64,000 nucleotides of DNA from Myoxocephalus aenaeus (Eukaryota > Chordata > Actinopteri > Perciformes > Cottidae). The notes under the pieces were generated by a model that was not told the origin of the DNA, searched no databases, and worked only from the letters and a program-made list of their open reading frames with translations. Every line of letters begins with the position of its first letter. Position 1 is the first letter of the stretch. Of this stretch, positions 12,613 to 48,506 are shown one piece after another. Where the stretch lies: positions 106,001-170,000 of the forward strand of contig JBAMJR010000043.1 of assembly GCA_038501785.1 (NCBI GenBank), written 5' to 3'. Both the position numbers and the translations under genes were made by a program.

Positions 12613-12960
12613 TGTGTGTGTGTGTGTGTGTGTGTGTGAGGCTTGTACTCTCATCTGGGACCCTATCCTTCTCTCCTACACTCCCTCGCTCGCCCTCCAG
12701 CTCCCTGCTCCCTCCCCCCTCTTGCTCTCCCTCACCCAGTGACAACAGAGCAGCACATACATCCCCTCCCCCAACCACGCCACCCCTCCCCCTCCTCCTT
12801 CTCCCTGTCTTTTGTTAAAACTATTTCAGCAGGAAGGGAGAGAGGGAAAAAGTGACCAATCATGCAGTGTCAGAGCCGAGCCTGTTTCCCCCTGCTGTGT
12901 GTGTGTGTGTGTGTGTGTGTGTTGTGTGCGTGCGTGCGTGCGTGCGTGTGCGTGTGCATG
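12613..12960. repeat. TG and TG/CG microsatellites
   Basis: A short TG array at 12613-12638 and a compound TG then (TGCG)n array at 12896-12960 flank a pyrimidine-rich block at about 12660-12810. Confidence 0.9.
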
Positions 12961-13582
12961 CATTTCTGCACGTGTGCATTTTGTGTATGATCTTATTTGA
13001 AGTGTGTATGCTTTATTGTAGCCCTTCAAGAGTAATGAATGAGCATGTGGGACACCCGCAACTGAAAAATACTGAATTTTCTCCTTCACTGATCACATGA
13101 GAAGTTCAGTTATTGTCAATGACTTCTATTGATCTGGTACATTGATCTTAGTGGTGTTGGGAGGGTGGAGTTGAAACAACCATGTCAATATTACCTAATT
13201 CTTGTAGTACCCCATCCCCCCTTGCACACACACACACATACTAGCCTGCACACATGCATGGGCAACAGTAAATGACCTCCACATTGGCCTCAACCCTTTG
13301 ACTAAGAAGTGGGTACTTGTCTTCACCTTCTTCACATTTATCAATATCTAATATTCTAATATATACTTACGCTGCTTTTATATCATTTCCTTTCATGGGG
13401 CTCATTTAAATCTTTCACTTCAGTTCCTATTTTGCTCCCCAGTCCCTCATACATATAGAAACACAGCTGTGGTTCTGCATTTAGAGTTATGGAGTAGGCG
13501 GGACAAGCTGGGCCACTCCTCATGTTACTGCGCTGTAAACACTCAAGGCCTTGCAGGACACACTGCTTCTGCTGTGGGCCCT

Positions 13583-13584
<2 letters not shown>

Positions 13585-13675
<91 letters not shown>
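13585..13675. repeat. (AC)n microsatellite
   Basis: A perfect AC tract of about 91 bp. Confidence 0.97.
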
Positions 13676-13677
<2 letters not shown>

Positions 13678-14249
13678 CACATGTTTGACATGTGTGAGCT
13701 GTGTTTCAGAAGGTGGTCTTTCATAGCTCAAACTGTAACTTTCCTTTCATTTTATTGGACTGTAATTGCATGACTATGATTACAAAGCAAGTTTTAACAA
13801 AACTCTTTTAATGAGCATCACCCTCCTTTGCACACCAACCTCAACAGTAGTTGGGGATCGCAGTCTTTCAGATTTATGGAAATACATTTATAAATGGACT
13901 ATGATCTGAGTGTACCATGAGTTCAATTTTTGCCAATAGAGCAGTGGAGGTTGAGGTTTGTCACAAGACCTTTCATCAGGTGAGGAGTAATGGCTAGTGC
14001 AGTGCTCAGCTCTTTCTCCCTCACCTGCTTTGCTGACGGACACTGAAAAAAAGCCACGCTGTTTTTTTGCAGGCCATGAAACAATACATCTAAACAATCC
14101 CAAATGTGCTGTGGGGGCTTTTCTTTTCATCATAGATAAGGTAGGCTGTTTGATACAATTTCACTGCCGAGGTGAAGCCCCCAGATGTGGTCTCTTGTTA
14201 CGTCAGGAACACCTCCCCATCTAGCCACGTGGCCCGAAGCAGGTCACCG

Positions 14250-15194
14250 AGGCTACATCCACACTAATACGTTTTGGACGGAGACTATTTCAGTATGATT
14301 TTGAATGAATAGCACATGATTATTCAGGTAGACTGAGCATGCGGGTGCAGGTGTAAACAGGAAGTAGATTGGTTGCTTAGTTAAAGAAAATATGACACAG
14401 CATTTTTAATAATAAATGGTTGTGCTTAAGATGTTCCTCTAAAATCGTCCTCTACACTAAAACAAACACATTTCATGGAATTTCTTTTCAGGGTTGCAGG
14501 TCTTGCTCTATCTCTCTCTCACACACATCAAATGTACTTTAAAAGTCCCTGTTGAACTGGAGAGCATTTGTGCTTTTGTTCATTTACAGTTTCTGTGTGG
14601 ACTTCACAATAGTTGTGCCGAAAAAAACAAGCATTACTAAGAAAAGGAAAGTCCTGCGTTTTGTTTGTGTTCATCGCTCTCCTCAAAGACACAAACAAGT
14701 CTTCAAACGTCTGCTCCACAGAGCTGATAACACCGCTGGACATGTCGTCCGCTAATCGGTTGTATAACAGCTTGCTTCCTTTGCATGTCGGCAGTAGTAG
14801 AATTATAAATCGCGTAATTGAACGGCACAACAGCTGCTAGTATAGACAACAAGGTCAGCAACGCCTGTAATCAGTTATCCAGGTTCAATTAACCACTGGT
14901 AGTTGATTGATAATCAATGCTGTTGTTTTTAGTTTTCTTCTGGAAAAGGGCCATGCGAATGGGGCGGGATGAATCCGGGAAGGACCCGTTGTGACTGCTA
15001 AGACCCAATCAAGTAGCACATGCAGGTGTCTACGCCCGGTCACACTAAGAGGTAGCTCTGAGTTTTCAAATTTACCCGGCTTTCGGTAGCACTTCTAAAC
15101 TCCTTTGTTTACGGTGCTCTAAAACTCCGGAGAGTGTAAACGTATCAAAAGATATGCGTTTTTAAATGGAAACGTAGTAGTGTGGATGTAGCCT
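14250..15194. mobile_element. terminal-inverted-repeat element, about 0.94 kb, family unknown
   Basis: The left end reads GGCTACATCCACACTAATAC and the right end, read on the other strand, is GGCTACATCCACACTACTAC. The arms therefore match at 19 of 20 positions and the match continues (GTTT). No transposase ORF is seen inside and I find no clear target-site duplication, so it is best described as a non-autonomous DNA transposon or large MITE. The superfamily cannot be set from this copy. Confidence 0.6.
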
Positions 15195-16303
15195 GAGACA
15201 TGCATCGAGGCAACGGGCAGATTGTGTTAATGACAGGCGAACAGAACAGTGCGGCTATCAGCAGGTTGGAGATACTGGCAGAGAGGGGAGACATTACAAA
15301 AGATTCCCCTTACAACTCAACTACTGGAACAGATATAATGCACAGGGAGACCGATTTTCACATACACACATAACGGCTATGCTGGAAACTGGACATGGTA
15401 ACTCTACACGTGGGTCCCTTTGGTCCTGTAGGAGGGATAGGTCACATGATAGCACCCCAGAGAAGCTCAGCTGTTTGCCACTCTAATTCCGTCTCAAGCA
15501 GCTGAGCACTGACCCACTGCTCCACTGAACTGTCCCAGTAATGATAATCTCGTGCGAGTGTGTGTGTGTTTGTGTACTTTGGTGTACACGAAGAGGGAAT
15601 GGGGTATATTGGGTAAAAAAGGTCCATCCCTTCAAAAAAACTAACTGCTGAGTTAAATAGCTGGATGACAACTTTCATTCCTATATCCCAAAGCATGTTC
15701 ATCACATGTACAGAAAATAATGTGAGTGGTGAATTATGAGTCAGAGAGAGCAACATAGAGAGGAGGAGGGGCAAAACAGGAACAGGAAAGCTTTTGAAAA
15801 AGAACAGGAAATGTCCTTATTGTCTCCCGCAGGCAAGGGCACTGTCAGCAAAGTACTGGGCTTGTACTTAATGGATAAGATCTGGTGTTGTTTTATATTT
15901 TTCGGTCCGTCAACAAATTTCCCCAAAACTAACAACGAATTGATCCTGACTGATGAAACAATTATTGCCTTTGTGTTATTACTCTGTGCTGTAGAGCTCC
16001 ACTGTTACTCAACCACTATTAAAACACACCAGTGAGTCATGCAGTTGCACTGGGTGACAGGTTTCTCATTGTGGCGAACATGGGTATGCGTCCATCTGCC
16101 ATATACTCGCTAGAGCACCAAATGTGCATTAATCCACGGTTGGAAATAGTCCCCAACAAATGTTCCATTTACGTCTGTTTGAGTTACATTTGCTACAAAA
16201 TACAGTGCTCTGCTGTTTTTAAGAAATTACAGAGCACTTTTTTATTTATTTTTAATTCAACTATACATGTGTGAGCTAATTTTAAAGATGTATGCCTTCA
16301 GGG

Positions 16304-16305
16304 CA

Positions 16306-16364
<59 letters not shown>

Positions 16365-16397
16365 GCACACACACGCACGCACGCACACGCACGCACG

Positions 16398-16466
<69 letters not shown>

Positions 16467-16696
16467 TAACTCATCATGTGTCCTATATTCTCATCAAGGG
16501 TAGAATGTCAATTAGCCAGCCTCACATATAGTAATCGGTAGGCCATATTTAATGTTAAATAACAGGTCTTTAAAAATGGCAATAAAGCCTAAAGAATAAT
16601 GCTGTGCAGGAAAATGTTAACAAAGAGCATTTTTACCCACATGGTTTTACATTTAATTAATAAAACAGATGAAACACCACCAAAGGAAGCTTACTG

Positions 16697-16794
<98 letters not shown>

Positions 16795-16819
16795 CACACA
16801 CGCACCCACACACACGCAC
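16304..16819. repeat. two long CA-rich microsatellites
   Basis: An imperfect (CA)n array with CG interruptions spans 16304-16463 and a second spans 16697-16819, separated by about 230 bp. Confidence 0.95.
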
Positions 16820-17869
16820 ATGTGTTCTCCATCTCACACACCGGATTGCTCACCACACACAGATGCAGCATAGTGCTCCATGTTAGAGTGGCTTATTGTT
16901 CTCTAGTAGAGAGAACACAATATCCAAGTCTAGTAATAGAGGTTAGATTAATTGCTGACAAATCTGTATTCAGCAGTTCCCTTTCTCTCTGCTTGACAGA
17001 TTTATGACAGAGATTGATGGAGGGGAGGGACGAGCTGAGCGCCGCCCTGTTCAGTGAGAAAAGAGGACAACAGCTCACATAGAAACATAGAAAAGGAAAA
17101 GAAGGATTATTTGGTCGGATCTTACATATGACCAACAATTTGGTATTTGAGTTCGTAGATACACTATCATTTATTATATATTATATTGTTGTAAACAGAA
17201 AAAATACCTCCTAAAATTAGTGTTTATAATTGTATTCCTTTCAGACTCAATATGTTAAATGATAGAGTGAAAACATTCTTACGTCATATCTTCAAATTAC
17301 TCTTCAGGAGTGCCAAGAAGAATAGGCCTTATTCACAGCAGACATTTTTACTGGTCATCGTAGAAGTAGCACATGTGTTAGTAATAATATTCACAATGGC
17401 TCTGTTATATTCAAGTGTCCCAATTTCACACGGACACTTTTAAAAAAGAAATGTGTAAAGGGAAGAGTACAATGTATCTTTTCACGTCAAAAAACTATTT
17501 TTATGGCTTGCATTTTGGAGAGTTCTCCCCCAAAAAACTAAATAAACGCTATGGAGCTCAAGATTTTAAATATGTATCCCTTCACTAGACACTCTGTTTA
17601 GGCTTGTAAAATATTTTAAAAATATATTTTAAGTTTTTTAGTGAGCTCATTTCCTTACTCTCCATTAATTCTCTATGTAATGAGTACAATTATAAGATGA
17701 GCATAACAACATTTTTATAAGATACAAGCATCATTTGAACGTCCATACCTCTATTTATATCTCAGGCAAGACTGACGCCATACATGGACACTTTTCAAAA
17801 CCCTTTGACGTCCAAGCTATTTTTCCTATTTTTGGTCTGACTGGTCTAATTTTGTAATTTGTGTAGTTT

Positions 17870-18565
17870 GTGTTATTTTTTACCATTATCATAGCCATTA
17901 AAATGTCATAGTATAGTATGCCATGAAAATGCCATTAATTAATTGTAATAATTAGTAATTGTATAGTATATCATACTTTTTCTTTTTAATCATAAAAGAA
18001 TGCGTTAAAATATCCTAGTATAGTATGGCAATAATATTTGTATAATTACTTATAATTGTAAAAATGTAATAGGCCTAAATAACGTCATAATATATGTCAT
18101 ACAAATGTAATTAAAACATACAAAAAGAACATCAATAAAAATACAATTATATAGTATTATGTCATGAAAGAAAATGTCATAGTATAGCTTTTAATAATAA
18201 TACGCCTAAAAAACATCATAGTATAAAAAAGGTCCATAATGTACCATAATATATGTAATGAAAAAAATAATTGAAATAACAAAAAATGACATTGTATAAT
18301 AAGTAATACAAAATGGATTTCAATATCAGAATATAGTATGTCATATAAAATGTAAAAAAAAATAAATGTAAAAAAACGTAATAGCCATAACAAATGTTAT
18401 AATTTCACGGTATAGTATGTCAGAAAACTGTCATAATATAATATGACCAAAAACGTAATATCATTTTTGTACTATGACTATGTACTATGACTTGTTTATG
18501 CCATTTTTAGAATAGTATTCCACAAAAAATACATAAAACAATAGTATGTCATAAAAATGTTTTTA
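17870..18565. repeat. degenerate AT-rich tandem array
   Basis: Variants of a unit around TATAGTATGTCATAAAAATG recur irregularly, for example near 17905, 18010, 18165, 18330, 18410 and 18540. The spacing is uneven and copies have diverged, so this is an old minisatellite-like array rather than a fresh tandem repeat. Confidence 0.6.
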
Positions 18566-18639
18566 AAAGTATTTTCTGTTGGGGCCCTCAATCATCAATC
18601 ATATGCTGGCTCCGTCATCATAAGTTTAAGAACCTCTTT

Positions 18640-18765
18640 TGTAGTAGTTGTATTTGATTGTAATAGTTGTTGTAGAAGTCGCTGTGTAGTACGGTAGTTA
18701 CAGTAGTAGTTGTAGTAGTTACACTAGTTGTTGTAGTAGTTGCAGTAGTAGTTGTAGTAGCAGGC
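18640..18765. repeat. TAG/TTG trinucleotide array
   Basis: Runs of GTAGTAGTTGTAGTAGTT with small variations make up most of this segment. It is an imperfect trinucleotide-based minisatellite. Confidence 0.75.
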
Positions 18766-19869
18766 ACACATGTATGTGAATGTGATGACAATGGTTTCTA
18801 CACTTCGTCAACGTTGGGGCATGAGGACAACATCTTTAATTGCCTTATAGGTAATTTGATATCTCAATAACGGTATATATTACAATATAGCACGTTTTCT
18901 GGTTATTCAGTAATTGAATAATTAAAATACTATCCTGTGAATTCGATACTTGACAAATGAATAGTACTACTTATGCAAAATAATCAGATTTTCTGACAAA
19001 TTCGAGTTAATACTGTGTGCTTCTTATTATCAATTTAGACGAAGCTAAATTGATAATAACAAGGAAGCTGTTTGGCATTGGCAGAGAACATTTGGCAAAT
19101 TTTTCATGGGCGCAACCCACATAGTCAGCTGTGCTGCTCATCCCACAAATGCATGTTCCTCACAAATGGGGCACCGTTTGAAAGGGAAATAAACAGGCTT
19201 TCCAACGGTATAAAATGTATTGCCAAGAAGCATTATTACAACAGAGGAATAATCTACCAAACACACATTTTCTAACTTTTTGTTCGATGTATACGTATGT
19301 TTATATACAGCACTGCCACTGGAAAGTGAATTCCAAACTAATGTAAAATAGATAATGTTCTACATACTCTGGTAGGGTAGGTGAACTAAACGTTGGCAGA
19401 AGAGTAACATACTGCAAAGTGAAGAATTACATGATGTTTATGAAAAAAATAACCAAGATACACAGGATTTGGACAAACCTGAAGATTCTTCCATAGTTCC
19501 GATGAACTGTGTAAACACTAGAGCCTCAATGTTGTCCCTTGAGTGGTAGAAGATATTATTGGAGAGGAGGGGATGTGACTTTCTTTTGTTTTTGTCTTTT
19601 AGTCTTTGACAATGCAAACACTCAGACCTGTTACAGACCTCACCAATATGAGGAATTTACACACATCTGATTTTGCATGGGTTCCTTCACTTAATATTTG
19701 TCTTCCAATATACCTTGTTTTGTGTAATATGGTAAAAAAGTAATAACCACTTCATCTCAATTGCTCTTCCGCCTCCTCCCGATGTCCATGAGCTTGTTGC
19801 TTTGCTAAGTGAGCGCTGTTCATTCCCCGTATGAAACGAGAAGTCAATGTTGATTTATTTGCTTTGTCA

Positions 19870-20150
19870 TGTAACTTACGTACTTCAGTAATGGCACTCC
19901 CGTCGTTATTTTAACCAAAAAGATGATCTTTTGCTCAACCTAACGAAGTAGTTATGTTGCCTCAACCTAAATAATTTTAAAGTTTTTCCTAAACTTAAAT
20001 AAGTAATGTTGCCTAAACCTAACAGTTGTTTCCTGTGAAGACAAGGGTTTATTTTGTAAAGACTGTATGCATGTAACGATCGAAAATTGACACGTGTTGC
20101 TAGTTTTTGTAAGAAAACCTTTCGTACGATATCATACGAACTGTTGTAAG
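19870..20150. repeat. dispersed teleost repeat, fragment
   Basis: The segment contains repeated CCTAAACCTAA-like and GTAGTTATGTTGCC-like units followed by CGTACGATATCATACGAA. I know this combination as a widespread interspersed sequence of spiny-rayed fish. There is no coding capacity. The superfamily is not evident from the copy, and the boundaries are approximate. Confidence 0.5.
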
Positions 20151-21978
20151 CGGAGACGCTGTGCTATTAACTGACTGGGTGGCCATGTTGGTTGGTGTGG
20201 CCCTTGAGCCCTTGAGCATCTGACGGACCCACAATTCACAAGAAACTCAAGGACAATCTGTTATTTTCCTTCAGTCTTTCTCCTTTTACATCTGGCCTCC
20301 ATGCGATTCATGAAACAGGTTTGTATGCTTTTTGGGGTATCTATTTGTAAATGTATTATGATTTTACTAATTGTTTGGTAGAGGGCTATATTACATGTTG
20401 GGCCGGTAAAAAACAAACAAACATTGATTGTTGGTATTATTGCCCCAAAGACAGAAAAGTGAGAAAAGTGAGACATATATTAAATGTCAAACACAGCTGT
20501 TATTATAATAAAGGCCACATTCCATTAAGGTGTGTCAGTTTCAGATATTATGAGGCTCACCTCCATAGATTAATGATAAACATTAATGGAGGATATCATT
20601 AATATTATTAGTTACACATCTGTGCTTTTCCTGCTGTGAAGGTCTCCTACTGAAAAGGCTGCACACAATCTTGAATCAGCTCAGAGTCTATGTTAATTAA
20701 GTAATTTTAATAACATTCACACCACCAATTATGGCTATTAATTAAGTATTTGTGTGACAATCCTGCAAAAAAACTAAAAAACATGCATTCCTATTTGCAT
20801 TCCAGCTCCAGTTGGCTCTTCAGCTTTCCTTCACAAAAACCACAGGACCTTCACATGAACACAAAGGATTTCTTTGAATGCTGAAGTCTCATACAGAGAC
20901 ATTAAGGGCAGGCTCCCTCCTCAGCTGATGTGTTGGCCATGAGCCATACTGATGCTGGACCCACATGATAATAAACAAACAGACAAGCTGAAAGTATATA
21001 GTGGGTAAATATGATGTGTATCTTTACCAGCTGCTAACATTTAAGCACTCTGTTTATTCAACAAATAGCTTAATGGATCAGCCTGTTGTTGCTGATTCAA
21101 TTCAGAGGTAAAATAAAAAGCTAAAATATCCTGTCCACCGCCCTCCTTCCACCTGATGTCATAGCCAACAAGTCCTCTGATTGGTCAAGGCCACAGCCCG
21201 CCAGCTGTTTGTAATCAAGAGCGTTTGGGAGTCGGGATCACATGACACCCTCAAGGCACACATGCACACATAGATATATACATACAAGGTGCAGTGCATC
21301 TTTAACCTCGTACCCTTCCCACAGGCGACTCCTTTGCAGTCAGAATCACCTCCAGATGTGCTCACTGTGTTCTCACCTCAGAATTAAAAAAACGGGGGAG
21401 GGGGAGAGGCACAAGGAGGAAGGGTGAGGGGGAGAGGGAGGGGAAAGTCCAATGAAAATGGAAACAGCTCCAAGAGATTGTGAGTATGGTAAAAGGGTGA
21501 GGAAGGAGCTTTCAACACCTCATGTGGTTAGTCCCCAGCTATGGGGATGGGGCCAGTGTTTGTCTTCCTTAAAATAATGTAGTCTTGAATTTGTATAAAT
21601 ATTAGGACAAAGTGAAAGAATTGACAGACTTGAACAAACTGGGACTCTGCTGCCACCTAGTGGACTAAGTCATTCAATATTTAAAGCTTGAACATGGGAA
21701 CACATCTACTGTCTAATCAAATTATTTACCCAAAAAGACAAGATGCAATAAATAAAACAATAGTTCATTTCATTTCAGCTGTAATTATTTATTTTACATT
21801 TTCCATAGTCAAAATTAAATTACATATACATATAAAACATGTAGAATTATTTTTGCTCAAGACTGATCATTCAGTGGTTGAAGAGACAAGGCATTGCTCC
21901 TTTTATGGCTCCGAGACTATAAGATTAAGGTTACTGCAGAACAGGTGCTCTTCCCCATGAAAGCCTCCCGCTTTCTAA

Positions 21979-21980
<2 letters not shown>

Positions 21981-22052
<72 letters not shown>
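21981..22052. repeat. (TC)n microsatellite
   Basis: A perfect TC tract of 72 bp. Confidence 0.97.
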
Positions 22053-22055
<3 letters not shown>

Positions 22056-23094
22056 CTTTTCTTTTTCTGTCACCCTGACTTTCTCCTTGAAACAGACACA
22101 AGTTTTGTCTAATATTCATTAGAAGTACATAGCTTCACACAGTGCACAGTTTTTACTCGTATCTACATGTTAAAAATTAAGTAGGGATTCTGGCAGGAGA
22201 GAATTTGAAACAAGAGTATCTTGCTGTGCGGCAAAGAAATTATACAAAATTGGACACATTGATGATGCAGTTTTCTCAACAAGCTGTGCCTCATTAATGG
22301 CGTTTAAAAGGTCTGTTTTTGGTCAGATGTAAGGTGATCAAAGGTAAAACATGACGACACAACAGGGAGTGGTCATGTGTTCTATGGCAGGCGCACACAT
22401 ACGGCACATATTTATACTCACATCCATTGAAATGTATGACTCTCGGTCATATGCAGTAAACCTGTAGGTTTACAATACATTCACATACATTAATGATTTG
22501 AAAATCAAGTTTAAGACACATGATGCTCTTTAAAATGATTTTAACAATTGCTGAATAGTTAAGTTCTTTTGTGAAAGCACCTCTACAGTCACTAGATGTT
22601 GAAAAGTGTTTCCAAAATCTGGTCTAGTCTTTTCTAAATTTACACAATATTAGTTTGAATTTACTCATATGAACTAGAATATATGTATTTACACAATGAA
22701 TAATATTTAGTCATGCCATTTGTTTTAGTTATGAATCCTTGGACACACAAAGAATATTCACATTCAAAAGTCAAAGCGGAGGTACATGACAGCAAACACA
22801 ATGTACAAAACTTTCATATGCGTGGAGTTTTACTGCATGTGACGTTACAGACACAGATTACTGTACTTTTAAGTCACTTGAATAGAAATGATGTGTTGAT
22901 GTAGCTGTGAAAATGGTAATAAAACAACTTATTGATTGATATTTAACTGGACTGTAAGTCAAGGAGTTTATAGATTTTAAATGTGACTACATTAATCCAT
23001 CAATAATGGATCAAATATTTTAAATGAATCACTTTTAATGTATTCATTTATTCATCTTCTCACCAGAGTCCAGCTGGAACCTTTGTTACATGTC

Positions 23095-23098
<4 letters not shown>

Positions 23099-23185
<87 letters not shown>

Positions 23186-23186
23186 G
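23099..23186. repeat. (TC)n then (AC)n microsatellite
   Basis: A TC tract (23099-23176) runs directly into a short AC tract. Confidence 0.95.
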
Positions 23187-23854
23187 ATGTCCTGTCACAT
23201 TTCTATAAAAAATAAGGTCATACATTAGTTAATTAAAAAAATAAAATAATAATTAGTCCGTTCCTTTTCATGTCCAATTGGGAAGCAATCAATAATTGAT
23301 TTATGAGCAGTTTCAATGCTCTCGAGGTTCCTCCATTGAGAACAAGAGTGCGACATTCAAGGTTTAATAGACAAACTCCTGATGTTTCCCATCAGAGGTC
23401 TGCTCTCTTTGAAATAACATTTGAAGGTATTTTATTCATTTAATGTGCTGCATTATTCAGCCTTTCTCTTCGCTCATCTCTCTTACGACAGTATATACAG
23501 AAAGTAAAGAGAACATTGTCATTTTATATCTAAAAATAATTAAATGTAATAAGTAAAATTATTTAATTGTAAAAGTATTTAATTGCTCAATAGACTTCTT
23601 TAAAATAAAATGTATCTCAAATTATTTATCTACAGAAAGTGCAACTACAGATTAAATATTAGTGAAGAGTGTAAGATCATTTTTTTGGCACATGTAAAGT
23701 GTTCTAGGTTTCAAATATTCAACTTTCCTGAACCGCCACAAATGTTGCACTGGCACAAACAACTAAACAACTAAGAAAGAGTTGAGGAAAGGTGGATTTG
23801 GGGTAAATTATTGCTTCAAAGAAAGTCCTGCAGCCACCCTTTCCTGATACTCAA

Positions 23855-23858
<4 letters not shown>

Positions 23859-23938
<80 letters not shown>
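23859..23938. repeat. (AC)n microsatellite
   Basis: A perfect AC tract of about 80 bp. Confidence 0.97.
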
Positions 23939-23939
<1 letters not shown>

Positions 23940-25418
23940 ATCATCCAAAGTGCCTTGCAGGAGCATTCATTAACTCGTCTGAGGTAAAGAAATAAGACAC
24001 AGTACTTACACATGACACATATTCTGTGGAACCACCTCTATCGCACAGGAACAAGATTACACCTTAAAAAAAACATCTTATTGATGCCGCTGCTTCAACG
24101 GAAGTGGGTCTTCTAACATTTACAGTTTTCAGTTTACATCGTCACACAAAACTGACACAACGTTTTATGCTTCAAAAGAGGATTTGTCTATGTTTCACTG
24201 GACCTGTAATGTATTTTTTTTTATCTACCAAATAATTGACCATATCATTACCATTAGAAAAAGGACACACTCATGGCACATTAAATATAAATGATAACTT
24301 ATGATGACCTACTTAGATGAATAAATATAAATAATAACCTGGTTTGATTTAAAGGAGCATTTACTCTCCATCATGAAGTCCAGCTAAGAGTACAGTGGCC
24401 TTTGAAACCTGGGTGTTGTTTCTGATGAAAGAGGGAAAAGGGGGAGTCAAGAGGTGTTTGTTTTTGTTATGTGTGCATCTGTTGTTCTTATTTTTTTATA
24501 ATTTTTTTATGAACAGTGATCTGTTTTGAATTTATGGCCCATAACTTTACTGTTTTGGTTCACTTTTACGGCTCTCATATGGTTGTTTTTGAACTGCAAC
24601 AGGCAGCTGTTTTTGGCTACTGAATATAGCCCAAAACAGTGAATATTCACGACATTCATTGATGTGTAAATAAGCAACTGTTTGCTAAGTTAACAATATC
24701 TTTACAGCCCCAAATAAATCAATTATGACATATTTTAAACAGTAGGATAGGGTGCTTCATAGATACATTTAAACTAATGCCTCCACTCTTTAATTTAAAT
24801 TGTGGACAGCAAATGTTCCCGTAAATCAGTAAAATTGCCATGGCTGCCAGCAGCTGTCACAGTGTCTTCCATTATTTACTATCACCGTGGATGGAACAGG
24901 ATGTGTATCTAGCTCACATTATCACACACAAATGAATTAAAACTGAGCTATTTGATACTCATGGGAGAATGCCCTAAAGTTTCATCCTTTATATCATCCT
25001 TCAACCTCACAATCAAGATGTCAAGCCAAAGGCAGTGGACAGGCCATAGCTTATTATCACTAAGGGCTTTCATCCCTGACTGGTTTAGTAGAACGCTTCA
25101 AGTAGAAGATGATGGTGAGAACAGGGTTTTCTCAACTGGTTAACTGGTTAACTGGTCAAAATAAGATTCATGTTGCTGAGGTTGGTGCTAGTTTATAGTC
25201 AAGGGATCAGAGTTGGAATTAGTTTAGTTGCTCGTGGACAGTATTATGTGTTGCAGTTAGCTGGTTGAAATCATCAAGACCTTTTTCTCTAAGCACTGAA
25301 GTGGCTGACGGTCAAAGCAGCCAAATCGCAGCGTTCTGTGGTCCAGAAGTAGTGTGTCAGGACTGCGGATATCTTTTACTCGTCTATGAACGCAATCCCT
25401 TCAATCCTGCAGAGAAAA

Positions 25419-47614
<22,196 letters not shown>

Positions 47615-48396
47615 GGCTTTTGGGTTAACCTGCACAGTGTTCACGAAGTATACAGGTGAGACTTGCTAAGGGGCCGATCAACCACTCAGCGCGGTCTTAG
47701 AACTCGGTCACGAGATGGTAACAGCAGCTGCTTCTGTTTCCGCAGACATGGTGAGTTTAACCATCTCTTCTTGATGAGGAAATTGGTGAAAAGCGTAATG
47801 TTGCCCTCCCCGTGTTGTGATGATTTCCCGTCAGCGCTTCCACCTCCCCTCCCTCCTGTCCTGGCTGTGGGAGCAAGATGCAGAGAGCATCGCAGCAGCG
47901 TCAGCCAATCAGAGTGCAGCGGCGCCACAACGCGCTGCAGCGCACTGCTGCTACCCAACACAATACAACCAAGACTATTATAAGCTTATAGAGGTACGTT
48001 ACTCTAGTCTACACAATGTCCAGATTAGCAGCTTCTCACATTTCAGCTGCTAACATATATTGGATATGACCATTCGGCACAGTATTGTTGTCGCTTCCTA
48101 AATATATTTACTTTTACACATCTCTGCATCCACACCGCTATCGGAATCATTAGAATGCTGACAAAACTTTATCTTGGCCTATTTCTATTTTCTTTACTTA
48201 GCTTGGATCCTTTACATGAGGAAGTAAGAATACTACAATTAAAATATACTCCATTACAAGTAACAGTCAAACATCAGCCATTAAACATTAGCAAGAGAGT
48301 AGAGGAACATTAGTGACAAAATATACGTCAACTTTATATTAAATAATGATATAAAACAATCAGAGGTTTATGATAATATTAAATTACATTATATTC

Positions 48397-48506
48397 CTTT
48401 ATCCGAACCGCTTATGGGTCGCGGGGCGCAGGAGCCGAGCTGATGGGCGAAAGCAGGGTTCACAGGTCACACACTCATATTCACACCTACGGGCAATTTA
48501 GAGTCT
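48397..48506 (+). repeat. fragment of a widespread teleost interspersed repeat
   Basis: It contains CCGCTTATGGGTCGCGGGG, then GGGCGAAAGCAGGGT, then TTCACACCTACGGGCAATTT. These blocks in this order are the familiar tail of a very abundant LINE-related repeat of fish genomes. The copy is truncated and diverged with no coding sequence; the exact family is not assignable here. Confidence 0.6.

Larger units (their letters stand above)
11717..25418. other. gene-free, repeat-rich interval between fignl2 and slc4a8
   Basis: About 13.7 kb with no supported exon; the open frames here are mostly read-through of CA/TG arrays. It holds microsatellites at 12613-12638, 12896-12960, 13585-13675, 16304-16463, 16697-16819, 21981-22052, 23099-23176 and 23859-23938. 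It also holds a terminal-inverted-repeat element at 14250-15194, a degenerate AT-rich tandem array at 17870-18565, a TAG/TTG-type array at 18640-18765 and a dispersed fish repeat at about 19870-20150. The slc4a8 3' UTR probably occupies part of the right end (below 25419), but I could not pick its polyadenylation signal with confidence. Confidence 0.6.
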
